Of a DNA stretch of 64,000 nucleotides, positions 39,794 to 54,064 are shown piece after piece (within the stretch, counting starts at the first letter, position 1; every line of letters begins with the position of its first letter). The translations under genes were made by a program, and so were the position numbers. Origin of the DNA: Kushneria sinocarnis. Lineage in GTDB: Bacteria > Pseudomonadota > Gammaproteobacteria > Pseudomonadales > Halomonadaceae. A model generated the notes under the pieces. It was not told where the DNA came from. It did no database searches and was given only the letters and a program-made list of their open reading frames with translations. Location of the stretch: assembly GCF_003633775.1 (NCBI RefSeq), contig NZ_RBIN01000004.1:248001-312000 (forward strand). Direction: 5' to 3'.

Positions 39794-40521
39794 GGCGTCC
39801 CTCCCCGGGCGGGCTGACGCGGTGCATAGCTGAAGACATCGGAGAAGACCCGTTCGGTCAGCGGCTCCAGCGCCTCGAGGGTATCCACCACGGCGTAGAC
39901 CATGCCCGGCGAGCCGGCGATGAAGATGCTGGCCTCCCGCGTGCTGCCGACCCGCTCATGCAGGGCGCGATCAATGCGCTCCACCACGCCGTCGAAGTCC
40001 TCCTCGCCGGGGAGCTCGACCACCGGTGTAAAACGCACGTTGGGGTACTCGTCGACCCAGCGGCGCACCAGCGACTCGAGATAGAGCTCCTCGCGCTCGC
40101 GACCGGCCCACCAGAGATGAATATCGTGGCCGGGGTCGTGGGCCAGCGCCGCCTCGATGATCGATTTCATCTGGGCAAAGCCGGTACCGGCGGCAATCAG
40201 CAGCAGCGGCCGCGGATCGCCGAGCTCGAAGCTGCACTCGCCGCCCGGCAGCCGAGCATCAATCATCTCGCCGACCCGCAGCCGCTCGAACAGTGTCTGC
40301 GAGTTCTCGCTGGCAGCGACATACTGCACATGCAGTTCGATCAGGCCATCGCTGCGGGGGGCGCTGGCGATCGAGAACGGCAGCCAGGCACGGCCGCTGT
40401 CGAGCTCCAGATACTGCCCCGGGGCATGGGTGACCACGGGCTGGTCGGTACGCAGGAAGACGCGATGGACATCGGCTCCCAGGGTCTCGATGGTTTCGAT
40501 TCGACACGTGATCGTGATCAC
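39790..40521 (-). CDS. fre: NAD(P)H-flavin reductase (Fre/ferredoxin-NADP reductase family)
   Basis: The 243-residue protein is a Fre-type reductase that passes electrons from NAD(P)H to flavin. It has the flavin-binding WLPFSIAS near residue 55, LLIAAGTGFAQMKSII for nucleotide binding near residue 107, WWAGREREELY, and the C-terminal SPGMVYAVVDTL. It lacks a 2Fe-2S cysteine cluster. Translation begins at GTG (40521), 6 nt after a perfect GGAGGT; the frame stays open upstream without homology. It follows ubiD by 34 nt, as in Pseudomonas. In that setting it may supply reduced FMN for the prenylated-FMN cofactor of UbiD; this is inference. Confidence 0.9.
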   Translation of the reverse strand: MITITCRIETIETLGADVHRVFLRTDQPVVTHAPGQYLELDSGRAWLPFSIASAPRSDGLIELHVQYVAASENSQTLFERLRVGEMIDARLPGGECSFELGDPRPLLLIAAGTGFAQMKSIIEAALAHDPGHDIHLWWAGREREELYLESLVRRWVDEYPNVRFTPVVELPGEEDFDGVVERIDRALHERVGSTREASIFIAGSPGMVYAVVDTLEALEPLTERVFSDVFSYAPRQPARGGTP

Positions 40522-40555
40522 CCGGTTACCTCCGTCACTGCCACTGCTGATTCGC

Positions 40556-42040
40556 TCATGAACGCCGCTCCGGCTCGTCCAGCCACAGTTCCTGCCAGCG
40601 CGAGCTGACCCGTTCACGCACCGCCTCGTCCATCACGATCGGCCGCCCCCATTCGCGCTCGGTTTCGCCCGGCCACTTGTCGGTGGCGTCCAGCCCCATC
40701 TTCGAGCCCAGACCGCTGACCGGCGAGGCAAAGTCGAGATAATCGATCGGCGAATTGTCGACCATCACGGTATCGCGCTCCGGATCCATGCGCGTGGTGA
40801 TCGCCCAGATCACATCCTGCCAGTTGCGCGCATCGATATCGGCATCGGTCACGATCACGAACTTGGTGTACATGAACTGCCGCAGGAAACTCCAGACCCC
40901 CATCATGACCCGTTTGGCATGGCCCGGATACTGCTTGTTCATGGTGACCACGGCCAGCCGATAGGAGCAGCCCTCGGGCGGCAGATAGAAGTCGACGATC
41001 TCCGGGAACTGCCGTTGCAGGATGGGCACGAACACTTCATTGAGGGCCACGCCCAGTACCGCCGGCTCATCCGGCGGCCGGCCGGTATAGGTGGAGTGGT
41101 AGATGGGATCGCGCCGATGGGTGATGCGCTCGACGGTAAAGACCGGAAAGGTGTCGACCTCGTTGTAGTAGCCGGTGTGATCGCCGAAGGGCCCCTCGGG
41201 CGCCATGTCATCGGGGTAGATGAAGCCTTCGAGAATGATCTCGCTGGAGGCGGGCACTTCCAGCTCGGCGTGTCCGCAGGCCACCAGCTCGGTCTTCGAA
41301 CCGCGCAGCAGCCCGGCAAAGGCATACTCCGAGAGGGTATCCGGCACCGGCGTCACCGCCCCCAGGATGGTCGCCGGGTCGGCGCCGAGCGCCACCGCAA
41401 TCGGAAACGGCTCGCCGGGGTGCGCGTGACACCAGTCACGAAAATCCAGCGCACCGCCGCGATGGGAGAGCCAGCGCATGATCAGCCGATTGCGGCCGAT
41501 CTTCTGCTGGCGATAGATGCCCAGGTTCTGCCGTTCCTTGTGGGGTCCCTTCGTGACCACCAGCGGCCAGGTCACCAGCGGGCCGGCATCCCCCGGCCAG
41601 CAGTGCTGGATCGGCAGCCGGTCGAGATCGACCGCCTCTCCTTCGAGTACCACCTCCTGACAGGCCGCCTTCTTCACCCGGCGCGGCCCCATGCTCATCA
41701 CCTGGCGAAAGATCGGCATCTTCTGCCAGGCATCGCGAAAGCCCTTCGGCGGCTCCGGCTCCTTGAGGAAGGCCAGCAGTTCGCCGACCTCGCGCAGCGC
41801 CTCGACGCTGTCCTGGCCCATGCCCAGCGCCACGCGCCGGGGCGTGCCGAACAGGTTGCCCAGCAGCGGCATGTCACTGCCCTTCACGTTCTCGAAAAGC
41901 AGCGCCGGGCCCTCCTCACGCAGCACCCGATCGCAGATCTCGGTGATTTCCAGGTGCGGATCGACCTCGGCGGTAATCCGCTTCAGCTCGCCCATCTCCT
42001 CGAGCCGGGCAATGAACTCCCGCAGATCGCGATACTGCAT
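40556..42040 (-). CDS. ubiD: 4-hydroxy-3-polyprenylbenzoate decarboxylase
   Basis: UbiD decarboxylates 3-polyprenyl-4-hydroxybenzoate in ubiquinone synthesis, using prenylated FMN made by UbiX. The 494 residues contain [19 protein letters not shown] (cofactor-binding Arg region), the glutamate-rich active-site block [20 protein letters not shown] followed by DHTGYY, and the C-terminal DYLDFASP. The ATG at 42040 with AGGATCA before it is chosen over an upstream TTG/ATG extension. It lies with fre, and ubiE/J/B are elsewhere in the window. Confidence 0.97.
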   Translation of the reverse strand: MQYRDLREFIARLEEMGELKRITAEVDPHLEITEICDRVLREEGPALLFENVKGSDMPLLGNLFGTPRRVALGMGQDSVEALREVGELLAFLKEPEPPKGFRDAWQKMPIFRQVMSMGPRRVKKAACQEVVLEGEAVDLDRLPIQHCWPGDAGPLVTWPLVVTKGPHKERQNLGIYRQQKIGRNRLIMRWLSHRGGALDFRDWCHAHPGEPFPIAVALGADPATILGAVTPVPDTLSEYAFAGLLRGSKTELVACGHAELEVPASSEIILEGFIYPDDMAPEGPFGDHTGYYNEVDTFPVFTVERITHRRDPIYHSTYTGRPPDEPAVLGVALNEVFVPILQRQFPEIVDFYLPPEGCSYRLAVVTMNKQYPGHAKRVMMGVWSFLRQFMYTKFVIVTDADIDARNWQDVIWAITTRMDPERDTVMVDNSPIDYLDFASPVSGLGSKMGLDATDKWPGETEREWGRPIVMDEAVRERVSSRWQELWLDEPERRS

Positions 42041-42135
42041 GATTGATCCTGTCCCGAAATGCAAAGGGGCAGCATAGCATGCCGCCCCGGTAGCTGTTGC
42101 CAGCGTTCCTGCCGGTGATTTCCGGACCGCGCTGC

Positions 42136-43395
42136 CTAGCGCCGCTTCATCGCCTCGAAGAACTCAAGGTTGGTCTTGGTATCCTTGAGCCGGTCGATCA
42201 TGAACTCGGTCGCGGCCACATCCTCCATCGGGTTGAGCAGCTTGCGCAGGATCCACATGCGCTGGATCTCGTCCTCGGAGCAGAGCAGATCCTCGCGCCG
42301 GGTGCCCGAGCGGCGGATATTGAGCGCCGGGAAGACCCGCTTCTCGGCCAGCTTGCGATCGAGGTGGACTTCCATGTTGCCGGTGCCCTTGAACTCCTCG
42401 AAGATCACTTCATCCATCTTCGAGCCGGTATCCACCAGCGCCGTGGCCAGGATCGTCAGGCTGCCGCCCTCCTCGATGTTACGCGCGGCGCCAAAGAACC
42501 GCTTGGGCTTCTCCAGCGCATGGGCGTCGACACCCCCGGTCAGCACCTTGCCGGAAGACGGCACCACGGTGTTGTAGGCGCGGGCCAGACGGGTGATGGA
42601 ATCGAGCAGCACCACCACATCCTTCTTGTGCTCGACCAGCCGCTTGGCCTTCTCGATCACCATCTCGGCCACCTGCACGTGGCGCGCCGGCGGCTCATCG
42701 AAGGTCGAGGCCACCACTTCGCCCCGCACCGTCCGCGACATCTCGGTCACTTCCTCGGGCCGCTCGTCGATCAGCAGCACGATCATGTAACACTCGGGAT
42801 TGTTGCGGGTGATCGAGTTGGCGATGTTCTGCAGGATCATCGTCTTGCCGGCCTTGGGCGGCGAGACGATCAGCCCGCGCTGACCCTTGCCGATCGGCGA
42901 GGTGAGATCGATGACGCGCGAGGTAATATCCTCGGTCGCGCCATTGCCGATCTCCATGGTCAGCCGATCCTGCGGGAAGAGTGGGGTCAGATTCTCGAAC
43001 AGGATCTTGTGACGGGCGTTTTCGGGACGCTCGAAGTTGATCTGGCTGACCTTGAGCAGCGCGAAGTAGCGCTCCCCCTCCTTCGGCGGCCGGATCTTGC
43101 CGGAGATGGAATCCCCCTTGCGCAGATTGAAGCGCCGGATCTGCGAGGGAGAGACGTAGATATCATCCGGCCCGGCCAGATAGGAGCTGTCGGCACTGCG
43201 CAGGAACCCGAAGCCATCCTGCAGGATTTCCAGCACGCCATCGCCGTAGATGTCTTCACCGCTTTTGGCGTGCTTCTTGAGAATGGCGAAGATGATGTCC
43301 TGCTTGCGCGAGCGGGCCAGATTGTCGATACCCATGTCCTGGGCAACTTCCAGCAGCTCGGGGACGGACTTTTGCTTGAGTTCGGTAAGATTCAT
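42136..43395 (-). CDS. rho: Transcription termination factor Rho
   Basis: Rho is the hexameric RNA helicase that ends many transcripts. The 419-residue product has the N-terminal [17 protein letters not shown] domain, the RNA-binding cold-shock-like motif DGFGFLRS, P-loop SPPKAGKT near residue 180, Walker [17 protein letters not shown], and the R-loop GKVLTGGVD. It matches E. coli Rho in length. A long 584-nt region upstream separates it from ppx; long rho leaders with autoregulation are known. Several hairpins without T-runs in this window may depend on Rho. Confidence 0.98.
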   Translation of the reverse strand: MNLTELKQKSVPELLEVAQDMGIDNLARSRKQDIIFAILKKHAKSGEDIYGDGVLEILQDGFGFLRSADSSYLAGPDDIYVSPSQIRRFNLRKGDSISGKIRPPKEGERYFALLKVSQINFERPENARHKILFENLTPLFPQDRLTMEIGNGATEDITSRVIDLTSPIGKGQRGLIVSPPKAGKTMILQNIANSITRNNPECYMIVLLIDERPEEVTEMSRTVRGEVVASTFDEPPARHVQVAEMVIEKAKRLVEHKKDVVVLLDSITRLARAYNTVVPSSGKVLTGGVDAHALEKPKRFFGAARNIEEGGSLTILATALVDTGSKMDEVIFEEFKGTGNMEVHLDRKLAEKRVFPALNIRRSGTRREDLLCSEDEIQRMWILRKLLNPMEDVAATEFMIDRLKDTKTNLEFFEAMKRR

Positions 43396-43979
43396 CGGCT
43401 TTGTTCAGAATCGCTCTTGTCGACATGACAATGGCAGTGCTGCCAGGAACAGGCGGCGGCTGGCGGATCGGCGACCCGCCGGCGAAAAGGTGCCCGCTGA
43501 ACGGAAGCACTCGACAGGCGGGCTCGGCGAGACGAGCTCATGAACTGAGCACGGCTGCTACGAGTCTCGTGTTGAGGAAGGTCACCCCGGATTGAAACCT
43601 GATGCTTCGTTTCGCCTGAACGCTTTCCGGCTCGACCGGCCCGTGTTCGGTGAAAAGCCTGATCGAACGAAAAGGAAGGTGCGGGCTGACCGGCGCAGGG
43701 GGGACCACATGAGCCATGCGGTCGGAAGCCTTCTGAAACAGGCGAACGCGATGATGGTAGATCAGCCATGCTGTATAATGCAACCCCCGGTGACTGCAAG
43801 GGCACGATGCACTTGCGGGCCGTATCCGGTCATGGGCAACCGGGCACAACCGGCCAGCTCCGGGGCGGGCATCATGCCCCGTGCCGTCATGGTGCGGCAA
43901 TTGACAAGCTTCGGGCATCTGCGCACTCTGCCAGCTGCAGAGAGCGGACTCCATCAACCCTGAGAGGTACTTCCGGCTC
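43396..43979. other. Divergent region between rho and ppx
   Basis: These 584 bases hold no convincing gene. The thioredoxin gene trxA that lies here in Pseudomonas is absent on both strands; no WCGPC-coding segment is seen. The region likely carries a long rho leader (minus) and the ppx promoter (plus). On the minus strand TTGCAG, a 16-nt spacer and TATACA near 43772-43799 is a weak rho promoter candidate, overlapping the plus-strand TATAAT. Confidence 0.5.
43774..43779 (+). promoter_or_regulatory. -10 box, probably of ppx
   Basis: A perfect TATAAT about 200 nt before ppx. No good -35 is seen at 16-18 nt. A TTGACA at 43900-43905 is closer to ppx but lacks a -10. Confidence 0.4.
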
Positions 43980-45497
43980 ATGGCGGCGTCATCCTCGCAC
44001 TCCACGCCCCGGCGACTGGCAGCAGTCGACCTGGGCTCCAACAGCTTCCACCTGCTGATTGCCGATCATGTCGATGGCCGCCTGCGCGTCCTTGACCGGC
44101 GCAGCGACAAGGTCCAGCTGGCAGCCGGGCTGGACGACGAGGGCTATCTCGGCGAGGACGCCATCGAGCGTGCGCTGGCCTGTCTTGAACGCTTCAGCAC
44201 CCTGCTCTCCGGTATCGCGGCACGGGACATGCGCATCGTGGGCACCAACGCCCTGCGCAGTGCCGTCAACAGCGAGCACTTCATCGAACGGGCGCAGCAG
44301 CAGCTCGGCCATGCCATCGAGATCATTGCCGGTCGCGAAGAGGCCCGGCTGATCTATCTCGGCGCAGCCCATGCGCTGGCGGAAGTTCACGGCCGCCGGC
44401 TGATCGTCGATATCGGCGGGGGGTCGACCGAGCTGATCATCGGCGAGGACTTCGACCCGCTGGCGCTGGAAAGCCTTGCCATGGGCTGTGTCTCCTACAC
44501 GCGGCGCTTCTTCGGCGACGGCCGGATCAGTGAAAGGAGCATGCGCCGGGCCGAGCGGGAAGCCCTCTCCGAACTCGGCAACATTCAGCAGCCCTATCGG
44601 CGACTCGGCTGGGAGGACCCGATCGGCACCTCGGGCACGATCAAGGCGATCGCCGCCGTGATCGAGGCCGATGACCCGGGCAGTCGCGGGATGATTACCC
44701 GCGCCGGCATCGACCGGCTGCGTCAGCGACTGATCGAGTGCGGCTCGCTCGACCGGATCCGCATGAAGGGCCTCAAGGATGACCGGGCACGCATCTTTCC
44801 CGCCGGCGTCGCCATCCTGGGCGCCATCTTCGAGGCGCTCGACATCGACCGCATGCGCTACGCCAGCGGCGCCCTGCGTGACGGGGTACTGCTGGATTTC
44901 ATCGGACGCGACACCCCGCACGATTCGCGACGCTTGAGCGTGGCGCAACTGGAAAGCCGCTTCAGCATTGACGGGCGTCAGGCCGACAACGTGGCCCGCA
45001 CCCTCGAGCAGCTGTTCGGCCAGGTGCGCACGGCCTGGGGGCTGAGCGATGAGCAGGCCACCTTCCTGCACTGGGGGGCCCGGCTGCACGAGCTCGGTCT
45101 GACCATCGCCCACAGTCACTTTCACAAGCATGGCGCCTACCTGGTCGAGCACAGCGACCTGGCGGGCTTCTCCACCCCCGAGCAGCGGCTGCTGGCATGG
45201 CTGGTGCGCGCCCATCGCCGACGCTTCCCGAGCCGGGAACTGGACCGCTTTCCCGGGAGCGAGCGCAGCCGGGCGGCGCGCCTGGCCCGGCTGCTGCGGC
45301 TGGCCGTGGTGCTCAACCATGGCCGGCCCGATGCCCCACCCGCGCCGGTCACCCTGACCGCCGACGGCGACCGACTGCTGCTGACGCTGGAGGCCGGCCG
45401 CCACAGCAGCCTGGTGATCGATGATCTCGGCCGTGAACAGGCCTTTCAGCAGAGCGCCGGTTTCGACCTCGAGGTAACGGTCAGCGGCACCGACTGA
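43980..45497 (+). CDS. ppx: Exopolyphosphatase (Ppx/GppA family)
   Basis: Ppx removes terminal phosphates from long polyphosphate; GppA paralogues act on pppGpp. The 505 residues start with the actin-like ATPase fold (AAVDLGSNSFHLLIAD), then ALRSAVN, the phosphate loop LIVDIGGGSTELIIGE near residue 145, GTSGTIKA, and a C-terminal HD-like helical domain (HELGLTIAHSHFHKHGAYLVEHSD). Proximity to ppk1 favours exopolyphosphatase over GppA. It is convergent with tilS, the stops lying only 6 nt apart. Confidence 0.93.
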   Translation: MAASSSHSTPRRLAAVDLGSNSFHLLIADHVDGRLRVLDRRSDKVQLAAGLDDEGYLGEDAIERALACLERFSTLLSGIAARDMRIVGTNALRSAVNSEHFIERAQQQLGHAIEIIAGREEARLIYLGAAHALAEVHGRRLIVDIGGGSTELIIGEDFDPLALESLAMGCVSYTRRFFGDGRISERSMRRAEREALSELGNIQQPYRRLGWEDPIGTSGTIKAIAAVIEADDPGSRGMITRAGIDRLRQRLIECGSLDRIRMKGLKDDRARIFPAGVAILGAIFEALDIDRMRYASGALRDGVLLDFIGRDTPHDSRRLSVAQLESRFSIDGRQADNVARTLEQLFGQVRTAWGLSDEQATFLHWGARLHELGLTIAHSHFHKHGAYLVEHSDLAGFSTPEQRLLAWLVRAHRRRFPSRELDRFPGSERSRAARLARLLRLAVVLNHGRPDAPPAPVTLTADGDRLLLTLEAGRHSSLVIDDLGREQAFQQSAGFDLEVTVSGTD

Positions 45498-45503
45498 CCG
45501 CCC

Positions 45504-46793
45504 TCACTCGCGACAATCCATCAGCCGCCAGCCATCCGCGGCCAGTGCCATGCCCTCGCCGAGCAGTGCCACCACCTCACTGCCGCGGCGGGCGATCGCC
45601 ACCCGCTCACGCCGCCACGGCGGAATCGACGCCTCCTGCAGCAGCTGCTTGACGCGCCGGTGCCGGCCGCCACGCTGCAGCCGCTCACCGCCAAGGCGCG
45701 GCCCCAGGCTGACCACCACGGCGGCACCATCCTCACGTACCAGCCGCCAGTCGAGGCGGCCTGCCGGCGTCGCGATGCCGGGCTCGCCCTGCCAGTCGCA
45801 CTGCCACCCGGTCGGCAGCGGGGCCACGGGCGGCTGCAGGAAGAGCTCCCCGCGCCATACCCGGGCTTCGGCACCCGACCAGTCGAGATGAATCCGGCTG
45901 TCGCGCCGCGCTTCGGCGCACTGTTCGAGCAGGCTCTCCAGCCGTGGCCGCGACGGCAGCGGCAGCGCCAGACGACGCAGGCAGCCACGAATCAGCAGCC
46001 GCTGCCGCGGACGTGACAGCGCGACGATTCCCGCCAGCGGCAGACGCCCGGGCGCCTGCCCCAGACGGGCCAGGTCCAGACCAGCCAGTTCATCGAGCAG
46101 CTCATCGGCCTCGCCCAGCTGATCGGCGCTCTGCGCCAGACATGCCTCCGCCATCCAGCGCTCGCTCAGCGCCGGCATCACCCGGTGGCGGATATGGTTA
46201 CGATCGAACCGGTCATCCCGGTTGCTCGGATCTTCCTGCCAGGCCAGGCCATGGCGGTCGGCATGTTCGGCGACTGCCGCCGCCTCCAGGCCCAGCAGGG
46301 GGCGCACGAGACGGCCGCCGCCCAGCGCCCGGGCCCGCGGCATGCCGCTCAGGCCGGTGACTCCGGCACCGCGCATCAGGCGCAACAGTACGGTCTCGGC
46401 CTGGTCACCCCGGTGGTGCGCCAGCCAGAGGACATCATCCCGACCCAGCCGCTCGGCAAAGGCGGCATAGCGGGCGCGGCGCGCGCCCGCCTCGATGCCG
46501 TCGGTGGTATCCACCGTGACCGGAACCACGCTCAAAGGGATCGCCCACTGCCGGCAGAGCGCGCGGCAGAAGCCGACGAAATCGGCCGCAGCGGGCTGCA
46601 GGCCGTGATCGACATGGAGGGCTGTCAGGGCGGGACGAAGGCGGGGGGCAAGCCGATTGCGGGCGAGCACTGCCAGATGCAGCAGCACCACACTATCGCG
46701 GCCACCGGAGAGGGCCACATGCAGCGTCCCTCCGCTCGGCAGCTCGCCCATGGCGCACCGGACAGCGCGCTCGGCAGCGGTTTCGGCGGCCAT
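45504..46793 (-). CDS. tilS: tRNA(Ile)-lysidine synthetase
   Basis: TilS adds lysine to C34 of tRNA-Ile(CAU), changing it to read AUA. The N-terminal PP-loop motif SGGRDS is at residues 29-34, followed by LHVDHGLQ and LAHHRGDQAETVLLRLMRGAG; the C-terminal domain contains GGERLQRGGRHRRVKQLLQE. It has 429 residues. It follows accA by 12 nt and ends the long envelope operon, the same terminal order as in Pseudomonas. Confidence 0.95.
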   Translation of the reverse strand: MAAETAAERAVRCAMGELPSGGTLHVALSGGRDSVVLLHLAVLARNRLAPRLRPALTALHVDHGLQPAAADFVGFCRALCRQWAIPLSVVPVTVDTTDGIEAGARRARYAAFAERLGRDDVLWLAHHRGDQAETVLLRLMRGAGVTGLSGMPRARALGGGRLVRPLLGLEAAAVAEHADRHGLAWQEDPSNRDDRFDRNHIRHRVMPALSERWMAEACLAQSADQLGEADELLDELAGLDLARLGQAPGRLPLAGIVALSRPRQRLLIRGCLRRLALPLPSRPRLESLLEQCAEARRDSRIHLDWSGAEARVWRGELFLQPPVAPLPTGWQCDWQGEPGIATPAGRLDWRLVREDGAAVVVSLGPRLGGERLQRGGRHRRVKQLLQEASIPPWRRERVAIARRGSEVVALLGEGMALAADGWRLMDCRE

Positions 46794-46805
46794 GGGGCAG
46801 GCCGA

Positions 46806-47759
46806 TTATTCGAAGGCGCCGTAACTCATCAGCCGGTTGTAGCGCCGCTCGATCAGGGCATCCTCGTCATGCGCATCGAGTCGCTCGAGCGACGCCAGCA
46901 GGGTCTGACGGATACGGTCGGCGGTTTCCGGAACATGGCGATGAGCGCCCCCCAGCGGTTCCTCGACCAGCGTATCGACAAAGCCGAGCTCCTTCAGCCG
47001 GGTTGCGGTAATCCCCATCGCCTGTGCCGCTTCGGAGGCCTTGTCGGAACTCTTCCACAGGATCGAGGCGCAGCCCTCCGGCGAGATCACCGAATAGGTG
47101 GAATACTGCAGCATCGCCAGCTCGTCGCAGACCCCGATGGCCAGCGCCCCGCCGGAGCCGCCCTCGCCGATCACGGTCGAGAGGATTGGTGTCTTCAGCC
47201 GCGACATGACCGCCAGATTGTGGGCAATCGCCTCGCTCTGACCACGCTCTTCGGCATCAATGCCGGGATAGGCACCGGGCGTATCGATGAAGGTCAGCAC
47301 CGGCATCCGGAAGCGCTCGGCCATCTCCATCAGCCGGCACGCCTTGCGATACCCTTCGGGGCGCGGCATGCCGAAGTTGCGCCGCACCTTGTCCTTGACG
47401 CTGCGACCCTTCTGGTGGCCGATCACCATCACCGGCCGGCCTTCCAGGCGGGCGATGCCCCCGACCAGGGCGGCATCGTCGGCAAAGTGCCGATCGCCGT
47501 GCAGCTCATCGAAATCGGTAAAGATGGCGTCGATGTAGTCCAGCGTGTAGGGCCGCTGGGGGTGACGCGAGAGCTGTGACACCTGCCAGGGGGTCAGGTC
47601 ACGGAAGATCTGCTCGGTCAGCTTGCGGCTCTTGTCCTCCAGCTTGGCGATCTCGTCATGAATGCTGATCTGGCTGTCGTTGCCGACCAGACGCAGTTCC
47701 TCGATCTTCGCCTCAAGCTCGGCGACCGGCTGTTCAAAGTCCAGATAATTCGGATTCAT
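46806..47759 (-). CDS. accA: Acetyl-CoA carboxylase carboxyltransferase subunit alpha
   Basis: AccA, with AccD, transfers the carboxyl group from biotin to acetyl-CoA, committing carbon to fatty acids. The 317-residue product opens with the coiled-coil [18 protein letters not shown] and shows [48 protein letters not shown] and [13 protein letters not shown] (oxyanion region). It has its own likely promoter, 72 nt upstream, besides readthrough from dnaE. Confidence 0.97.
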   Translation of the reverse strand: MNPNYLDFEQPVAELEAKIEELRLVGNDSQISIHDEIAKLEDKSRKLTEQIFRDLTPWQVSQLSRHPQRPYTLDYIDAIFTDFDELHGDRHFADDAALVGGIARLEGRPVMVIGHQKGRSVKDKVRRNFGMPRPEGYRKACRLMEMAERFRMPVLTFIDTPGAYPGIDAEERGQSEAIAHNLAVMSRLKTPILSTVIGEGGSGGALAIGVCDELAMLQYSTYSVISPEGCASILWKSSDKASEAAQAMGITATRLKELGFVDTLVEEPLGGAHRHVPETADRIRQTLLASLERLDAHDEDALIERRYNRLMSYGAFE

Positions 47760-47830
47760 AGGGCAGATTCACAGGGCTCTTGTCATCTCGGACCGCCTGG
47801 GCCCGGAGCGCAGGGGCCAGTAAATGGCGC

Positions 47831-47858
47831 ATTATCGCATGGCACATGATGCGTGCAA
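47831..47858 (-). promoter_or_regulatory. Sigma-70 promoter of accA
   Basis: On the minus strand TTGCAC (47858-47853), a 16-nt spacer and GATAAT (47836-47831) lie in the 114-nt gap between dnaE and accA. It would allow accA-tilS to be transcribed apart from the upstream operon. Confidence 0.65.
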
Positions 47859-47873
47859 CCGCACCAGCATGAC

Positions 47874-51389
<3,516 letters not shown>

Positions 51390-51430
51390 GGTGCCACTCT
51401 TGATTCACCGCCCGGCCCGCAAGACAGCAC

Positions 51431-52105
51431 TCAAACGGCATCCGGAGCGGTCGGGCCAATGGTCATGTTCGTGTTCACAGCCGGAAAGCGATCCTGCAAC
51501 CGCCGCACCGGGGCAAAGGAGCGCCGGTGCTCGGGCAGCGGCCCCAGCCGCTCGAGGGCCTCGAGATGCGCTCGGGTCGGATAGCCCTTGTGGGCGGCCA
51601 GACCGTACTCCGGGTGCTGCGCATCCAGCGCCACCATCCGGGCGTCGCGAGCGACCTTGGCGACGATCGAGGCTGCCGCGATCGCCTCGACCCGGGCATC
51701 GCCGCGCACCACGGCCTCGCCCGGCACATGATGACCCGGTAGCCGATGACCGTCCACCAGCAGGTACTCGGGCTGGATGGCCAGCCCGTCGATGGCGCGG
51801 CGCATCGCCAGATGGGTGGCGTGATGGATATTGAGCGTGTCGATTTCGGTACTGGAGGCTTCCCCCAGCGATACCGCCAGGGCCTGCTCGCGAATCAGCC
51901 GATCGAGCTCTTCGCGGCGACCGGCCGTCAGCTTCTTGGAGTCCGCCAGACCGGTAATCGGCCGCTCGGGATCCAGCATGACGGCTGCCGCCACGACCGC
52001 ACCGATCAGCGGGCCGCGACCGACCTCGTCCACCCCGGCCAGCTTCCAGCCGCTATAGCTGATCGTGAAGGGCGGATCCTCGCGGCCACTCCGCGTGCTG
52101 CTCAT
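51431..52105 (-). CDS. rnhB: Ribonuclease HII
   Basis: RNase HII cuts at ribonucleotides embedded in DNA. The 224 residues show [15 protein letters not shown] with Asp26 and Glu27, [18 protein letters not shown] and [13 protein letters not shown] with the remaining acidic ligand. A C-terminal tail after HRRSFAPVR (about 25 residues) is longer than the core. It overlaps lpxB by 4 nt. Confidence 0.96.
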   Translation of the reverse strand: MSSTRSGREDPPFTISYSGWKLAGVDEVGRGPLIGAVVAAAVMLDPERPITGLADSKKLTAGRREELDRLIREQALAVSLGEASSTEIDTLNIHHATHLAMRRAIDGLAIQPEYLLVDGHRLPGHHVPGEAVVRGDARVEAIAAASIVAKVARDARMVALDAQHPEYGLAAHKGYPTRAHLEALERLGPLPEHRRSFAPVRRLQDRFPAVNTNMTIGPTAPDAV

Positions 52106-53274
52106 GTCATCTCTCCGTGATTGCGGTCAGCCGTCTCATCGGCAATCGGCGCCACCATCTCCAGCACTGCCTCTGCGGCGCGGGCGCTGGCATTGCGCTG
52201 CAGGGTTTCATGCATGGTCACGAAGCGCTGGCGCAGCGCTTCACCGCTGGCCGGGTCGGCCAGCCAGCCGTGCAACGCCCCGCTGACCGCCTCGGGTGTG
52301 GCCTGCTGCTGAATCAGCTCCGGCACCAGACCTTCACGGGCAATCAGATTGGGCAGCGAGATCCAAGGTGTTTTGACCATGTAGCGAGCAATGCGGTGTG
52401 TCATGGGCGCCATGCGATAGGCCACCACCATCGGGCGATGGCAGAGCATCGCCTCCAGCGCGGCGGTGCCGGAGGTCAGCAGCACGGCATCACTGGCGGT
52501 CATCGCCGCCCAGGCCTGGCCATCGAGCAGCCGGATGCCGTGTTCAACTGCCCCCAGTGCCTCGAGCTCCTCGCGTCGCGCCGGGGTGGCAGCCGGCATC
52601 ACTACCTCGAGTTCGGGCAGCGTCTGACGCAGCCGCTCGACCGCTGCCAGAAAGGTCTCGCCGAGATAACGGATCTCGCTGGCCCGCGAACCCGGCAGCA
52701 CCGCCAGCAGCGGTGCCTCAACCGGCAGGCCGAGCCGATGACGGGCCGCAGCGCGGTCATCCGCCAGCGGCAGTTCTTCGGCCAGCGGATGGCCGACAAA
52801 GGTCACCGGCACCTCGTGCTCGCGATAGAAATCGGCTTCGAAGGGCAGCAGGGTGAGCATGTGATCGACCGCTGCCCGAATCGTCTCGATCCGTCCCTGC
52901 CGCCACGCCCAGACCGAGGGGCTGACGTAGTGCACGGTTTTCATGCCCTGCCGGCGCAGCTGACGCTCCAGCCCCAGGTTGAAGTCCGGAGCATCGATGC
53001 CGATCATCACGTCCGCCTGCCAGGCGAGCGCCTCGCGGCGCAGTCGGCGGCGCACTCCGATCAGCCCCGGCAGATGGCGCAGCACCTCGACCAGCCCCAT
53101 GATCGACAGGGTTTCCAGCGGATAGAGCGTCGTCATGCCCTGCGCGATCATGCGCGGTCCGCCGATCCCCAGGAACTCGATCGCCCCGTGACGGCGGCGC
53201 AGCTCCTGCATCAGGGTGGCCCCCAGCAGATCACCGGAGAGTTCACCGGCCACCATGAACACGCGCAGGGTCAT
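52102..53274 (-). CDS. lpxB: Lipid-A-disaccharide synthase
   Basis: LpxB condenses UDP-diacylglucosamine with lipid X to form the lipid A disaccharide at the inner membrane. The GT19-family protein of 390 residues shows [13 protein letters not shown] near the start, [39 protein letters not shown] (here [10 protein letters not shown]) and [13 protein letters not shown]. It is 22 nt after lpxA and overlaps rnhB. Confidence 0.97.
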   Translation of the reverse strand: MTLRVFMVAGELSGDLLGATLMQELRRRHGAIEFLGIGGPRMIAQGMTTLYPLETLSIMGLVEVLRHLPGLIGVRRRLRREALAWQADVMIGIDAPDFNLGLERQLRRQGMKTVHYVSPSVWAWRQGRIETIRAAVDHMLTLLPFEADFYREHEVPVTFVGHPLAEELPLADDRAAARHRLGLPVEAPLLAVLPGSRASEIRYLGETFLAAVERLRQTLPELEVVMPAATPARREELEALGAVEHGIRLLDGQAWAAMTASDAVLLTSGTAALEAMLCHRPMVVAYRMAPMTHRIARYMVKTPWISLPNLIAREGLVPELIQQQATPEAVSGALHGWLADPASGEALRQRFVTMHETLQRNASARAAEAVLEMVAPIADETADRNHGEMT

Positions 53275-53296
53275 ATCAGGCCTCCGGACCGCCTGG

Positions 53297-54064
53297 CTAG
53301 CGTGTAAGGCCCCGTCTGGCGGCCCTCAGCGACTCGACGAACTGCTGCATGGCCGGCGACAGTGACTGCTGGTCGAACTCCTCGAGTACCTCGGCCAGGG
53401 TGCGCCGGCTGCGGAATACCGCGCGATAGCCGCGACGCAGCTCGCTGATGGTATCGCTGTCGAAACCGCGACGCTTGAGCCCTTCGGCATTGAGTCCGTG
53501 GGTGCGCGCCGGATTGCCGGTCACCATGACAAAGGCGGCGATATCCTTGGTGATGATCGAGCCACCCCCGCACATGGCATGGGCACCGACATGACAGAAC
53601 TGATGAATGGCAGCCAGCCCGCCGAGGATGACATGATCGCCGAGGGTTACATGTCCCCCGAGGGTCGCCTGATTGGCCATGATGACGTGATCGCCGATGA
53701 TGCAGTCGTGCGCCACGTGGGCATAGGCCATGAACCAGCCATGATCGCCAATGGTGGTCTCGCCCCGATCCTGGACGGTGCCGCGGTGCACGGTAACCCC
53801 TTCGCGAAAGACATTGTTGTCTCCCACGATCAGCCGGGTCGGCTCACCGCGATACTTCTTGTCCTGGCACTCTTCACCCAGCGAGGCGAACTGGAATACG
53901 CGATTGTTGCTGCCCAGCGTGGTCGGCCCCTTGATGATGACATGCGAGCCGATGACACAACCGCTCCCGATCTCGACGTCGGCCCCGATTACGGAAAACG
54001 GCCCCACCTCGACATCGTCAGCCAGTCGTGCGCCGGGATCGATGATGGCGGTTGGATGAATCAA
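53297..54064 (-). CDS. lpxA: UDP-N-acetylglucosamine acyltransferase
   Basis: LpxA transfers a 3-hydroxyacyl chain from ACP to UDP-GlcNAc, the first step of lipid A synthesis. The 255-residue product has left-handed beta-helix hexapeptides from residue 1 to about 185 ([11 protein letters not shown] onward), the catalytic His119 in [10 protein letters not shown], and a helical C-terminal domain. It overlaps fabZ by 4 nt, coupling the two competing uses of the hydroxyacyl-ACP pool. Confidence 0.97.
   Translation of the reverse strand: MIHPTAIIDPGARLADDVEVGPFSVIGADVEIGSGCVIGSHVIIKGPTTLGSNNRVFQFASLGEECQDKKYRGEPTRLIVGDNNVFREGVTVHRGTVQDRGETTIGDHGWFMAYAHVAHDCIIGDHVIMANQATLGGHVTLGDHVILGGLAAIHQFCHVGAHAMCGGGSIITKDIAAFVMVTGNPARTHGLNAEGLKRRGFDSDTISELRRGYRAVFRSRRTLAEVLEEFDQQSLSPAMQQFVESLRAARRGLTR

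Noticed and set aside
43592-43963. 123-codon plus-strand ORF before ppx, as a possible trxA remnant
   Set aside because: No thioredoxin motif, irregular composition and no ribosome-binding site.
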